A stretch of 64,000 nucleotides of DNA from Bacillus sp. REN3 (GCF_017912555.1 NZ_JAERSD010000010.1:1-64000); one strand, 5' to 3'; counted from the stretch's first letter, positions 8,295 to 17,839 are shown. A program made the numbers and translations. Notes: generated from the letters alone by a model not told the origin.

Positions 8295-9083
8295 TTACTT
8301 TTCTCCACCGAACCATTTAACGACAAGCTTGTCCACTTCACCGTTTTCCATTTTTTCCTTGAGTACTTTATTGAATTCTTCTGTCAACTCGCTGTCTTTC
8401 GGAAAAGCAATCGCGGAACCAGCTTCTTCTTCCGAGTCTTCGAGTGTGAAGCCTGCAAGGTCCGGATTGTTCTTGAAGTAACCAGCTGCGACCGTATCTT
8501 CAATGATAGCAGCATCGATCCGCCCTGCCTTAATTTCCTGGACTAATTCAGGGATCCGGTTCCTTTTTTCAATTTTGATTTTCATTTCCTTGGCAATTTC
8601 CTTTGCCTTGTCTTCCTGGATCGAAGAAAGCTGGACACCCAGTGTCTTTCCGTCAAGGTCCTCGATTGACTCAATTTTGCTGTCCTTTGACGAAACGATC
8701 ATATGCTTAGCAGTATAGTAAACATCTGAAAAGTCAACGCTCTTCTTACGCTTCTCTGTTGGTGTCATCCCGGCCATTACTAAGTCTACCTGATCAGCCT
8801 GGATTGCTGCGATCAATCCATTGAACTCCATATCCTTCACTTCTACCTCGTATCCGAGTTCCCCTGCGACCAAGTTTGCCAAGTCAATGTCAAAACCAAT
8901 GATTTTGTCGCTTTTTGCCGTATCCACATATTCAAATGGAGGATAGTCAGCAGATGTACCCATCACTAATTCTTTCTTTTTTCCTCCATTTTCTCCCGAA
9001 TTTTTATCATTGTTTGTTCCGCATGCCGCCAAAATTCCAATTATGAACATGCCAATCAGAAAAATAAATAGTCCCTTTTTCAT
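8295..9083 (-). CDS. artP: amino-acid ABC transporter substrate-binding lipoprotein (arginine type)
   Basis: 262 aa extracellular lipoprotein. The N terminus MKKGLFIFLIGMFIIGILAAC is a lipoprotein signal with lipobox LAAC, so Cys21 would be acylated. The mature part is a family-3 periplasmic-binding-protein fold: GTSADYPPFEY, IGFDIDLANLVAGELG and MTPTEKRKKSVDFSDVY are the usual ligand-pocket blocks of Arg/Lys/Gln binders. It begins the operon, with GGGGGAAA before the ATG and a promoter about 100 bp upstream. Which amino acid it binds is inferred from B. subtilis ArtP. Confidence 0.9.
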   Translation of the reverse strand: MKKGLFIFLIGMFIIGILAACGTNNDKNSGENGGKKKELVMGTSADYPPFEYVDTAKSDKIIGFDIDLANLVAGELGYEVEVKDMEFNGLIAAIQADQVDLVMAGMTPTEKRKKSVDFSDVYYTAKHMIVSSKDSKIESIEDLDGKTLGVQLSSIQEDKAKEIAKEMKIKIEKRNRIPELVQEIKAGRIDAAIIEDTVAAGYFKNNPDLAGFTLEDSEEEAGSAIAFPKDSELTEEFNKVLKEKMENGEVDKLVVKWFGGEK

Positions 9084-9121
9084 TTCTGTTTCCCCCTGTT
9101 TTTATGCAAAAATATGAATGT

Positions 9122-9207
9122 ATTAGTTAGAAATACGGTTTATTTATGCGTATTAACTAATAATTATTAACTAAGTTGTATTTTAACACAAAGTTATAAT
9201 TATGCAA
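9122..9207 (-). promoter_or_regulatory. artP promoter and repeated ATTAACTAA boxes
   Basis: On the minus strand TTGCAT (9202-9207) and TAAAAT (9180-9185) are 16 bp apart. Downstream of the presumed start, ATTAACTAA occurs at 9152-9160 and 9166-9174 in direct orientation (14-bp period), and an inverted near-copy ATTAGTTAG at 9122-9130. This looks like an operator. It is not a clear ARG box. Confidence 0.4.
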
Positions 9208-9440
9208 ATATATTTTTAAATATAAATAAAAAATTGTCCATATCATGTTTTTCTTCAAATTCGGGGGTAATGTATTCTTGTGATTTTCCTCTTTATATGC
9301 AGGATTCCTCCAGGACTGTTTTTTTTCTGATAAAAAAGGGAAAAACATAGATACATCCCAGTTATTTTTATAACGGCAGGGCCAATGGACAGCATTATTG
9401 GGATGAGTCCTATATACACTTTGATAAGGAGGCAGGCAGG
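9208..9440. other. intergenic region between artP and the glutaredoxin ORF
   Basis: AT-rich divergent region. AAGGAGG for the plus-strand glutaredoxin is at 9426-9432. No confident plus-strand promoter was found and no other gene is visible. Confidence 0.5.
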
Positions 9441-9671
9441 ATGAACGATATTACTGTTTATACAACCAACACTTGACCGTACTGCACAATGATGAAAGAA
9501 TTCCTTGAGTCTCAAGGATTAAACTACAAAGAAGTTAATGTGCAGTTGGATCCGATAGCTGCCCAAAGGCTAGTCGAGGAAACCGGGCAGATGGGGGTTC
9601 CCCAGACGAAAATTAATGGCCACTGGGTCCTTGGCTTCGACCCTGAAACACTGATGCAGCATGTAAAATAG
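9441..9671 (+). CDS. glutaredoxin-family protein with in-frame TGA at the active-site Cys
   Basis: 76 codons if the TGA at 9474-9476 is read through. ATG is eight bases after AAGGAGG. The frame reads MNDITVYTTNT, then TGA, then PYCTMMKEFL, so the stop falls exactly on the first Cys of the CPYC glutaredoxin centre. The rest of the thioredoxin fold is intact: MGVPQTKING carries the cis-Pro (VPQT) and VLGFDPE follows. A 5-bp hairpin (CCTTG 9503-9507, CAAGG 9513-9517, loop AGTCT) starts about 26 nt after the TGA, within reach of a bacterial SECIS. Either this is a selenocysteine glutaredoxin or a gene recently killed by a Cys-to-stop change. The next gene is a clear pseudogene, which supports decay; the exact position of the stop supports Sec. 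Confidence 0.6.
9503..9517 (+). promoter_or_regulatory. candidate SECIS-like hairpin
   Basis: CCTTG-AGTCT-CAAGG, extendable by one T-A pair, with a G in the apical loop about 33 nt after the TGA codon. The loop resembles the AGGUCU loop of E. coli fdhF. It is short and could be chance. Confidence 0.3.
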
Positions 9672-9898
9672 TTGTGCCTAAAGCTTGTGGACAATGTCTA
9701 GTCTTTCTGGACGAGTCCGCAGGCTTTTTTCGTTTAATAAAGGCAGAACTGTCAAGCTTGCATTCCTTGTGAAAAGGAAAAACCACTTTCCATTATTGAA
9801 TGAATCGGAATTCAAGGCTGAGGGTCTCGCGGAAAATGGAAAACAGCAGCAGAATTTTCAATCTCTGTTTGGCTATCCTAAAGGGAGGAGGGGTGATA

Positions 9899-11111
9899 TT
9901 GAAACTTCGGATAATATTCATGAATGATCATTTTCATCCATTTTTATTCAACGATTATTGTATCTGCAGGAACCACTCTCCAGGCGGCATTTATCCGTGA
10001 CCATCAATTATGGTTCAAAAAGGAAGATGAAGAAATCCAAATCACAACGGATCGATATGCCCGTTCACCCAAGTGGTCCTATGATGGCCGGTTCATTGCA
10101 TATATCGATGGCGGAGTGAACGGTAAAGACTCCAATTTGTTCATTTATGACACCAAGGAAAAAGAAAACTACCAGCCATACGGCAGCACCTCAACGTTTG
10201 ACTTCAAATGGTCACCCGTCAAAAATCAATTAGCCTTTACAGACCAAGGTCTGTTGCAAGTTACCAAAACCAGGATGGCCGCCCTCACGGATTTGAAAAT
10301 GTCTGATTAGGTGTTAGCGGCTTTGAATGGTATCCGGATGGGAAAGACTTTATCGTTTCCTCGCAACCCTGTTTACAACCGACTGGATGGGGTCCTGTGC
10401 ACCTTTATCGAATTCCGGTTGATGCTAAATTTACTGCTGGAAAAGTAAAGGCTTTCTATACAATCCAAACGAAGGATCCAGATTTATTTGCCATTACAGC
10501 CAATCATTTCAAATGGAGCCCGGATGGAAACTGGGTCAGTTTTTTAGCTATTCCTACCGCTTCCCTGGCAGCAGACAGTAATCTACTATATGTCATTACT
10601 TCAAAAGGAGAAAAGTTCCATGTTGCAGGCAGAATGTTAGGATACGATGACTGGATGAAGTGGGCTTCTTCAGCCAATCAACTAGCCTTTATTTCTGGTG
10701 AAGGAAGGTTTCTTGTTGAAAACAAGAAAACCACGATTTTAACTATTCCTCTTTTCATGCAGAAAAAGGAATATACTCCAAACGGGTATGTCGACCTTGA
10801 TTTGGAATGGTACTCTCCAGCAAAAGGAATCGTGGCTCGCGCCAAAGAGAACAAGGAGTGGAAGGAAGGGACCATCCCGACGATGCTCACTACACTTTTT
10901 GCCGTAGACATTAAACAGAAGAACAAAACAAATCACTTTTCCGGGGAAGGGTGAATTTGACGAAGATCCCAAAACAACTGGTTCTTATCTTGCGTGAGTT
11001 CGAAGGAAAGAAAAAGTTGGTCAGGCTGATGTTTCGGTAAAGGATGGAATTAGCGGACAAGAATATTTATGGATAAAGAAAGTTGATGCATCACCAGTCT
11101 TGTTGCATTGA
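9899..11111 (+). pseudogene. decayed TolB-like/WD40-type beta-propeller protein
   Basis: Pieces of one secreted beta-propeller protein lie in successive frames. After AGGAGGGG and a TTG at 9899 (or ATG 9924) come a signal-like segment and SPKWSYDGRFIAY repeats. A one-base loss in the A run near 10266 puts the frame into TGA (10304-10306). The next part, from GVSGFEWYPDGKD through ANHFKWSPDGNWVSF and VDLDLEWYSP, is open to about 10950. A shift near 10920 and a TGA where a Trp is expected (10995-10997) break the C terminus, which ends near 11111. The SPDG-W repeats are typical of TolB-like propellers common in Bacillus. Several independent lesions make it non-functional. Confidence 0.85.
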
Positions 11112-11276
11112 AACCAGGAATGGAACCCAGTACATTGACGGACATGAATCGATGACGTTTGATCAAAAGGGCAGTTCCGCTCCAGTCGCTTATTTCCGTG
11201 GTGGCTCTCTGTATTATGCGCCATCGTGTATCCTGCCCATCTTTGGCAGGATATTGGATGGGCTTCCATGAGATGG
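11112..11276. other. intergenic remnant after the pseudogene
   Basis: A short plus-strand open stretch (FDQKGSSAPVAYFRGGSLYY) could be another decayed coding fragment. It cannot be assigned. Confidence 0.3.
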
Positions 11277-11312
11277 AAAAGGGTTCAGAATGAAATCATC
11301 CCGAACCCTTTT
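11277..11312. terminator. bidirectional terminator between the pseudogene and brxB
   Basis: AAAAGGGTTC (11277-11286) pairs with GAACCCTTTT (11303-11312) over 16 nt. A and T runs allow use in either direction. Confidence 0.75.
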
Positions 11313-11393
11313 TCTCAACAAAAGGAACGCTTGCAAACCAGTTTTTTTATTACGCAATATTTGTTGGCCAAACCGTTATGGATAATGATTTTC

Positions 11394-11831
11394 TTATATT
11401 TCCTCGCAATACTCTTCGAACGCCTGCTGAAGCTTGTTCACGACCTCCATTGGGTCATGCCCTTCAATCTCGTGGCGTTCGATCATTGTACATAGTTTGC
11501 CGTCCTTCAACAGGGCAAAGGATGGGGATGATGGCGGATAGCCTGTGAAATAGCTTCTTGCCTTTTCCGTCGCCTCCTTGTCCTGGCCGGCAAATACGGT
11601 AACAAGCTGGTCGGGCCGCTTATCGTAATGGAGAGCATGTGCCGCAGCTGGGCGGGCGATGCCTCCAGCACAGCCACAGACTGAGTTCACCATTACAAGG
11701 GTTGTTCCTTTCTTTGCGAAAGCCTGATCGACTTCTTCACTCGCCGTTAACTCTGTATATCCAGCGGCCACGATTTCCTGGCGCGCCTGGCGGACTACAT
11801 CATTCATAAAAAAATTAAAATCCATGCTCAT
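11394..11831 (-). CDS. brxB: bacilliredoxin BrxB
   Basis: 145 aa DUF1094 thioredoxin-like protein (YqiW). BrxB removes bacillithiol from S-bacillithiolated proteins in the cytosol during oxidative stress. The active site CGCAGG is at about residues 52-57, in the CxC form typical of BrxA/BrxB. RPAAAHAL and the [12 protein letters not shown] block are family features. GAGGAG precedes the ATG. It stands alone with its own downstream terminator. Together with the adjacent glutaredoxin ORF it makes a thiol-redox neighbourhood. Confidence 0.93.
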   Translation of the reverse strand: MSMDFNFFMNDVVRQARQEIVAAGYTELTASEEVDQAFAKKGTTLVMVNSVCGCAGGIARPAAAHALHYDKRPDQLVTVFAGQDKEATEKARSYFTGYPPSSPSFALLKDGKLCTMIERHEIEGHDPMEVVNKLQQAFEEYCEEI

Positions 11832-11935
11832 GCATACTCTCTCCTCTGCTGGAAAATGATCTCGTACAACACAATCATACCAATTTATAATTTTTTTTCA
11901 AAGTATGTTTAACTGTAAGGGGGACCGGGAAAGGT

Positions 11936-12010
11936 ATGAGTACAGCTAGATCCATACCCCTAAACTCCCTAGATGAAGGACAGCGGCATGTGTACCGCTG
12001 TCCACTTTTT
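11936..12010 (+). other. short terminated plus-strand transcript candidate
   Basis: A terminator (GGACAGCGG 11978-11986, CCGCTGTCC 11995-12003, then ACTTTTTTT) sits about 40 nt after an ATG at 11936 that follows GGGGGACCGGGAAAGG. The 43-codon ORF runs through the terminator, so it is probably not coding. A small RNA or the remnant of a lost gene is more likely. Confidence 0.35.
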
Positions 12011-12038
12011 TTGCTATGGAGGTTTGTTTTTCTAATGT

Positions 12039-12115
12039 CTATGTTAAAGACCAGTGTTGATTTTTGAAAAATGCCTGTGGACTGGAGTGGAAATCAACAA
12101 TCAAATTTAACATAG
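12039..12115. repeat. 77-bp terminal inverted repeat element
   Basis: CTATGTTAAA (12039-12048) and TTTAACATAG (12106-12115) are perfect 10-bp terminal inverted repeats. An inner pair TGTTGATTT (12055-12063) and AAATCAACA (12091-12099) is also perfect. Ends of this kind flank a dispersed non-coding repeat common in Bacillus intergenic regions, from memory. This copy is short. Confidence 0.6.
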
Positions 12116-12138
12116 CCTTTTAATAATAATAGATAAAA

Positions 12139-12163
12139 AAAGGCTGCCCGCATGGCAGCCTTT
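12139..12163 (-). terminator. terminator of the mutA-mutB-meaB operon
   Basis: AAAGGCTGCC (12139-12148) pairs with GGCAGCCTTT (12154-12163), loop CGCAT. It overlaps the meaB stop codon, and the minus strand continues with TTTTTT. Confidence 0.9.
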
Positions 12164-13295
12164 AATTTTTGGAACCGAAGAACGATGTGAACAATTCGTC
12201 TACAGCGGATGCAACTGGCCGGGTTCCGGAAATGACCTCATTTTCAACCTTCGGCAGCAGCAACTTAATGGCCGGATGATGAAAAAAGTTCGCTTGCAGC
12301 TGATCGATGATCATTTCATGCAGCCACTCCTTCGTCTGGAGCCGGCGGCGGTCATTGAATACCCCGCTGGATTTTGTCGTGCTGACAAAACGATTCACCG
12401 CCTCCCATATATCCTCAATCCCTTTATTTAAAAGTGCGGAGCTTGTCAGTGCACGCGATTCCCAGCCGACTGTCGAGGGCTGGAGGAAATGGAGGATCCG
12501 GTTATATTCCTCTTTCGTCTTCTTTGCCGCCTGCTCATTTGGACCATCCGCTTTATTGACGATTACCGCGTCCGCAAGTTCCATGATCCCCTTCTTCATT
12601 CCCTGCAGTTCATCGCCGGCGCCTGTAAGTACGAGGAGCATGAAAAAATCGACCATGTTCCTGACGATCACTTCACTTTGGCCGACCCCTACAGTTTCAA
12701 CCAGGATGACATCAAAACCCGCTGCCTCACAGACAAGCATCGTCTCACGTGTTTTTCGATGAACCCCGCCGAGCTTTCCGCCGGATGGAGAGGGCCGTAT
12801 GAACGCCCGTGGATTTTTAGACAGGCTTTCCATCCGAGTCTTGTCTCCGAGAATGCTTCCTCCCGTCAGGCTTGATGTAGGATCAACAGCAAGGACAGCA
12901 ACCCTATGCCCAAGATTGCATAAATGCGTACCGAAGCTTTCAATGAAAGTGCTCTTGCCTGCGCCAGGAACACCTGTTATCCCGATTCTTATTGATTTTC
13001 CTGCATAAGGAAGCAGAAATTTCAGCAAGGTTTGAGCAGACTCGAAATCATGTTCCGCATTGCTTTCGATCAAGGTAATCCCGCGAGCAAGAGCTGTCCT
13101 GCTTCCATTTTTGATATCAGCCGCAAGCTGCTCAGCATTTATGCTGCGCCCACTGCCTTTTTTGACAAATCGGCCCGGTTTTCGTAAATCCGCTTCATTT
13201 AACCTGCCATCCTGTTCCACTCCCTGCTTCACAATGCTGGAAAAGGAATCTTCTTTACCCGGTTCAAACCATTCCGGCCTTTTTTCATCAGCCAT
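12162..13295 (-). CDS. meaB: methylmalonyl-CoA mutase-associated GTPase MeaB
   Basis: 377 aa G3E-family P-loop GTPase that gates adenosylcobalamin loading and protects methylmalonyl-CoA mutase from inactivation. Walker A is GVPGAGKST at about residues 105-113, Walker B/Mg region is ILVETVGVGQSE near 196-207, and NKAD near 247 is the guanine-specificity motif. Length is slightly above the usual 330 aa because of an extended N terminus. Its ATG overlaps the mutB stop by one base (TAATG), so translation is coupled. Confidence 0.95.
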   Translation of the reverse strand: MADEKRPEWFEPGKEDSFSSIVKQGVEQDGRLNEADLRKPGRFVKKGSGRSINAEQLAADIKNGSRTALARGITLIESNAEHDFESAQTLLKFLLPYAGKSIRIGITGVPGAGKSTFIESFGTHLCNLGHRVAVLAVDPTSSLTGGSILGDKTRMESLSKNPRAFIRPSPSGGKLGGVHRKTRETMLVCEAAGFDVILVETVGVGQSEVIVRNMVDFFMLLVLTGAGDELQGMKKGIMELADAVIVNKADGPNEQAAKKTKEEYNRILHFLQPSTVGWESRALTSSALLNKGIEDIWEAVNRFVSTTKSSGVFNDRRRLQTKEWLHEMIIDQLQANFFHHPAIKLLLPKVENEVISGTRPVASAVDELFTSFFGSKN

Positions 13296-15457
13296 TAATT
13301 TGACACTTCCTCATAGCCAAGACGGTCATAAATCGTCCTCAGTACTTTTTGGGCCGCAACCGGGATGACTGTGCCCGGCCCAAAGATTGCGCTTGCCCCA
13401 TTGTCATATAAATATTGATAATCTTGCGCGGGGATGACCCCTCCCACGATTACGACGATGTCTTCGCGGCCAAGCTTCTTCAACTCTTTTATGAGCAGCG
13501 GAAGCAAGGTTTTATGTCCCGCAGCGAGCGAGCTGATGCCAATGGCATGGACGTCGTTTTCGACTGCCTGGATCGCAGTTTCCGCTGGTGTTTGGAATAG
13601 CGGGCCGATATCGACATCGAATCCGAGGTCCGCGAATGCGGTGGATATGACCTTTGCCCCGCGGTCATGTCCATCCTGTCCCATTTTCGCGATCATGATT
13701 CGAGGTCTTCGCCCTTCATTTTCCAAAAACTCGTCTGTAAGGCGTTTCACTTCGGAAATTTCTTCCTCATTCGAGAATGCTGAACTGTAGACACCGCTGA
13801 TTGACCGGATGACCGCTTTATGCCTTCCTGCCGCCCTTTCCACCGCATCGGAAATCTCACCCAGCGTTGCCCGTTCCCTTGCAGCCTGGACCGCAAGCTC
13901 CAGCAGGTTCCCGTTCCCGGTTTCGGCAGCCTTCGCAAGAGCATCCAGTGCTTGTGCCACTTTTTCATCATCCCGGTTATCCTTCAATTCATTGAGACGC
14001 GTAATTTGCTTGTTGCGGACAGCTGTATTGTCAATATCAAGAATATCTAAAGGATCTTCCTGATCAAGCCTGTATTGATTTACGCCGATGATCGTTTCTT
14101 TTCCAGAATCAATCTGCGCCTGCCTTCTTGCGGCAGCTTCTTCGATCCTCATTTTTGGCAGGCCAGTTTCAATAGCTTTAGCCATCCCGCCAAGGCTTTC
14201 AATTTCTTCAATGTGCTCCCAGGCCCGGTCAATCAATGACTTTGTCAGGCTTTCGACATAATGGCTGCCGGCCCATGGGTCAATGACCTTGGTGATTTCC
14301 GTTTCTTCCTGAAGATATAACTGGGTGTTCCTGGCAATCCTCGCGGAGAAATCGGTCGGCAAAGCAATGGCCTCATCCAGCGCATTCGTATGGAGCGACT
14401 GGGTGTGTCCCATGGCGGCTGCATGGGCTTCAATCAGCGTCCTGATCACATTGTTGAATGGATCCTGCTCAGTCAAGCTCCAGCCTGACGTTTGTGAATG
14501 GGTCCGGAGCGCCATAGTTTTTTCATTCTTCGGATCGAAGGCTTTCATCATTTTCGCCCAGATGAAACGGGCTGCTCTCATTTTAGCCACTTCCATGAAG
14601 TAATTCATGCCGATTGCCCAGAAAAATGACAGCCTTGGTGCGAATGAGTCGATACCGATGCCTGCCTTTAAACCTGTCCTTACATATTCAAGGCCATCGG
14701 CAAGCGTATAGGCAAGCTCGATGTCAGCCGGAGCGCCAGCTTCCTGCATATGGTACCCCGAAATGCTGATCGAGTTGAATTTCGGCATGTATTTTGACGT
14801 GTATTCAAAAATATCGGCAATGATTTTCATCGACATTTCCGGCGGATAGATATACGTATTCCGGACCATATATTCCTTGAGTATATCATTCTGGATTGTT
14901 CCTGAAAGTTTATCCTGTGTCACTCCCTGTTCTTCTGCCGTGACGATGAAAAAAGCCATGATTGGCAAAACAGCGCCATTCATCGTCATGGAGACAGACA
15001 TCTGGTCAAGCGGGATGCCATCGAAAAGGATTTTCATATCCAGGATTGAATCGATCGCTACTCCCGCCTTACCGACATCCCCTTCAACCCGGGGGTGATC
15101 AGAATCATATCCCCGGTGTGTCGCGAGATCAAAAGCTACAGACAGGCCTTTTTGTCCCATTTCCAGATTTCTCCTGTAGAAGGCATTGCTCTCTTCAGCT
15201 GTCGAAAATCCTGCATATTGACGGACAGTCCATGGCCGGTTCACGTACATGGCAGGATAAGGCCCTCTTGTGAATGGAGGAAGACCAGGCAGGCTTGCCG
15301 CATGCTCTGCATCGCCTGCATCGTTCCCGGTATACAGCGGCTTGATCCTGATATTCTCATTTGTGTTAAAAAGCTGGCTGTCGCCAAATTCCGGCACAGA
15401 AACCTGGTCCCCTCCATTATCGAATAGTCGGACCTTAGTAAAATCAGGCTTTTTCAT
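13295..15457 (-). CDS. mutB: methylmalonyl-CoA mutase large subunit
   Basis: 720 aa catalytic subunit. It isomerises (2R)-methylmalonyl-CoA to succinyl-CoA with adenosylcobalamin. The N-terminal TIM barrel carries [11 protein letters not shown] and the substrate pocket. The C-terminal B12 domain has the base-off/His-on motif DGHDRGAKV at about residues 598-606, followed by GISSLAAGH and VGGVIP. Full length. GGAGGTAGCAGCAG precedes the ATG, which lies 14 nt inside mutA. It pairs with MutA; epimerase and carboxylase are 8 kb away on the same strand. Confidence 0.97.
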   Translation of the reverse strand: MKKPDFTKVRLFDNGGDQVSVPEFGDSQLFNTNENIRIKPLYTGNDAGDAEHAASLPGLPPFTRGPYPAMYVNRPWTVRQYAGFSTAEESNAFYRRNLEMGQKGLSVAFDLATHRGYDSDHPRVEGDVGKAGVAIDSILDMKILFDGIPLDQMSVSMTMNGAVLPIMAFFIVTAEEQGVTQDKLSGTIQNDILKEYMVRNTYIYPPEMSMKIIADIFEYTSKYMPKFNSISISGYHMQEAGAPADIELAYTLADGLEYVRTGLKAGIGIDSFAPRLSFFWAIGMNYFMEVAKMRAARFIWAKMMKAFDPKNEKTMALRTHSQTSGWSLTEQDPFNNVIRTLIEAHAAAMGHTQSLHTNALDEAIALPTDFSARIARNTQLYLQEETEITKVIDPWAGSHYVESLTKSLIDRAWEHIEEIESLGGMAKAIETGLPKMRIEEAAARRQAQIDSGKETIIGVNQYRLDQEDPLDILDIDNTAVRNKQITRLNELKDNRDDEKVAQALDALAKAAETGNGNLLELAVQAARERATLGEISDAVERAAGRHKAVIRSISGVYSSAFSNEEEISEVKRLTDEFLENEGRRPRIMIAKMGQDGHDRGAKVISTAFADLGFDVDIGPLFQTPAETAIQAVENDVHAIGISSLAAGHKTLLPLLIKELKKLGREDIVVIVGGVIPAQDYQYLYDNGASAIFGPGTVIPVAAQKVLRTIYDRLGYEEVSN

Positions 15458-17408
15458 CTGCTGCTACCTCCATTTCATCCAGCATCGAAGTCAGGATTTC
15501 ATGGACATCGCTCTTAATATGGATAAAACCTTCAACGCCCGCTTCCTTCCATTCCTCGATTTCCTTTCCATCCGGCAAGCCGGCAACAAACAATTGAAGC
15601 TCGGGATACTTCCTTTTCATTTCAACTGCGATCTGCACTCCATTTTGAGCATAATCTTCTGCGGAACCGCAAATGACAAACTGTTTGCCGCCTTGTGTTT
15701 CAATGAAGCTCCCAGCTTCCTCCGATGAGCAGATTTCCTTACTACGTTCGGTATGGATCCCGCCAGCTGCCATCATGCCCGAGATGAAATCAGCCCTAGC
15801 TTTATGGTTTTTCAGTGAGCCCAGGCATATTAACCCAACGATTGGCTTCAAGCCCGTCATCCTTTCAAGGCGGATTGCCCTGAAACGAAGCTGTTCAAAC
15901 GGCTCGGCCAGCCTCTCCTCCATAAGGGGAGGAAAGTCGGCACCATCTTCCAGTTTGTTGAACGATTCTGCCAATCCTTCCTGAAGTGTGGCCATCATCT
16001 TGATTTCGGAAAGTTGGCCGTCCATAAAGAACGTCTGTTCAGTATGCTTGTCCGGTTCCTCCGGATGATCGGATAGATTGGCATATACATTCGTCCCTAT
16101 AATGCTTTTCTTACGCTTATGGATATCCTTCTTGCGGAGTTCAGCCATGTTCCTTATGATGGTTTGAAGCCATCCTGATTTCAAAGCTTCATATATGCCT
16201 CCGCGGCTGTCGATTTCCAGGAAAAGCTCCCATGATTTTTCCGCTAGCTGGTTTGTGATGGTTTCAATGTACCATGCACCGCCTGCGGGATCCGCAACCC
16301 TTTCAAGTTGGGCTTCAGATTTTAAAATAAGCTGGGTGTTCCTGGCTATCCTTTCCCCAAAAGAATCAGTTTTCCCAGCAGCCTCAGCAAATGTGCCAGT
16401 GTGCAGGTACTGAATGCCTCCAAGGACAGCTGCAAAAGCTTCATTCCCGACCCTGAGCATGTTCACATATGGATCGAACACGGTCTTGGTATAAGCGGAA
16501 GTTTCCGCGGAAATCACCATTTTTCGATCTGGCTCGGCAGCCCCGAATGCCTCGACTGCCTTCGACCATAACAGCCGGGCAGCCCTTAGTTTTGCAGTTT
16601 CCATGAAAAAGTTCGAACCAACGGAAAAATTGAAAACGAACTTCGATAGTGCCCGCTCCAAATCCCACCCATTTTCCAACAGCCTTTGAAGCAGGTAAAC
16701 GCCGGTAGAAACCGCTATTGCCAGCTCCTGCACCGCGTTCGCGCCACTGTTATGGTACGGGGAGGCATTGACAAGCACTGTCTTCAATTCAGGCATCAAC
16801 TCATCAGCTTCCTCCAGCATGCTGGACCAACTCATATAAAACGCGTTTTCCTCTTTTGGGAGCCCGCCGGCAACACTTGCTTCCGCAACAGGATCAGATC
16901 CAATGAAACCCGTAAGTGTTTTTCCGGAAACCCTTTCGGCACTTGAAACAACTGCAAGCATAGGCCCCTGAAGAAATCCGGCATTCAGGCTGAATGGGAA
17001 GTCGCTCCCGACCCTTTCCACGAAAGATGCCAGCTTTTTGTTATCTTCAAACAAACTGGGTTTTACCTCAAAAGCAATCGCTGTCTGTCCTTTGGAAAGT
17101 GCCAGTTTCAATTTTCCTTCAAGCTCATCAAGTGATTTGTAAGAAAGACGATTGGCAACCTTCCACGGGTCGGTTTGGTAGCCCAGTTTCTCGATTCCCC
17201 GCCTGAAACCCTTCTCGCCAGGCTGGCCACAGCCCTCATTATCCTTCACGTCTTCTGCTGTATAGAATGGCTTGAGGACGATATTTTCATATGTATCTGT
17301 GTAAAGGGAATCCAGCGATTTCCCTTTGAGAGACGCGGATGCTTTTGCTTCCCAATCCTCCAGCGCCGGTTTTTGAAAAGAGGTTGTTTTCATCGATTCT
17401 ATTCCCAT
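15444..17408 (-). CDS. mutA: methylmalonyl-CoA mutase small subunit
   Basis: 654 aa non-catalytic partner of MutB, with the same barrel plus flavodoxin-like layout but without the DxHxxG cobalamin motif, as expected for the small subunit. [28 protein letters not shown] near residues 310-337 is the conserved mutase block. Two in-frame ATGs (17408 and 17393) are possible. The only strong SD, AAGGAGGG at 17439-17446, is upstream of a hairpin (17415-17434) that may bring it close to the start. First gene of mutA-mutB-meaB. Confidence 0.93.
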   Translation of the reverse strand: MGIESMKTTSFQKPALEDWEAKASASLKGKSLDSLYTDTYENIVLKPFYTAEDVKDNEGCGQPGEKGFRRGIEKLGYQTDPWKVANRLSYKSLDELEGKLKLALSKGQTAIAFEVKPSLFEDNKKLASFVERVGSDFPFSLNAGFLQGPMLAVVSSAERVSGKTLTGFIGSDPVAEASVAGGLPKEENAFYMSWSSMLEEADELMPELKTVLVNASPYHNSGANAVQELAIAVSTGVYLLQRLLENGWDLERALSKFVFNFSVGSNFFMETAKLRAARLLWSKAVEAFGAAEPDRKMVISAETSAYTKTVFDPYVNMLRVGNEAFAAVLGGIQYLHTGTFAEAAGKTDSFGERIARNTQLILKSEAQLERVADPAGGAWYIETITNQLAEKSWELFLEIDSRGGIYEALKSGWLQTIIRNMAELRKKDIHKRKKSIIGTNVYANLSDHPEEPDKHTEQTFFMDGQLSEIKMMATLQEGLAESFNKLEDGADFPPLMEERLAEPFEQLRFRAIRLERMTGLKPIVGLICLGSLKNHKARADFISGMMAAGGIHTERSKEICSSEEAGSFIETQGGKQFVICGSAEDYAQNGVQIAVEMKRKYPELQLFVAGLPDGKEIEEWKEAGVEGFIHIKSDVHEILTSMLDEMEVAADEKA

Positions 17409-17414
17409 ACTTCA

Positions 17415-17446
17415 CTGTCCTGGAGTACGGACAGCCTGCCCTCCTT
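17415..17446 (-). promoter_or_regulatory. SD sequence followed by a hairpin before mutA
   Basis: On the minus strand AAGGAGGG (17439-17446) is followed by GCAGG-like spacer, then CTGTCC...GGACAG (6-bp stem, 8-nt loop, 17415-17434), then TGAAGT and the ATG. Linear spacing is too long for the SD to work; with the hairpin folded it becomes about 11 nt. Confidence 0.4.
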
Positions 17447-17459
17447 CATCCTTGGATAA

Positions 17460-17838
17460 TTTTGAAAAATCTAATTTTTCTTTTCTTCTTTATTTTATTA
17501 TAATGCTGCTCATCTAGCAACGCACGGGTCCAGCAAGAAAATTCCATGCCTTTTCTAGGTAAAGAAAGCCGATTCTATAAGAAAAGCGCGTAACTCTTTT
17601 GTCAGCAAGTCAGCGTGAACAGGCAAAAGACGAGCCGTAAGGAGGCTGCTCTCTCCCACCAGGCTGCTCCGCCAAGAAGAAAGCGCTCTTGCTGCCTTGC
17701 GATACGGTGTGAGCAGAAGGACCAATTTATTCAGCTTAGTCCTGCGAATTTTTTTTGGTATTGCTTATGACTGCCGGGCTTGGCACTTGTAACAGGATAT
17801 TTCTCATTGGTGATTTTATATTTTCCTCTCTCATAAAA
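17460..17838. other. intergenic region between mutA and bkdB
   Basis: About 380 bp with no gene. 17480-17510 is T/A-rich and may hold the mutA promoter. 17570-17710 is G/C-richer and resembles a degraded Bacillus intergenic repeat, but no clean repeat unit can be drawn. Confidence 0.4.
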
Positions 17839-17839
17839 A

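Noticed and set aside
9084-9207. T-box or arginine riboswitch in the artP leader
   Set aside because: The leader is about 90 nt, AT-rich, with no T-box sequence and no terminator/antiterminator pair.
10995-10997. TGA in the propeller gene as another selenocysteine codon
   Set aside because: It replaces a Trp in a non-catalytic region, and the same gene has frameshifts; simple decay explains it.
17570-17710. G/C-rich stretch between mutA and bkdB as a structured RNA
   Set aside because: No stable nested stems or terminator could be drawn by eye; it looks like a degraded intergenic repeat.
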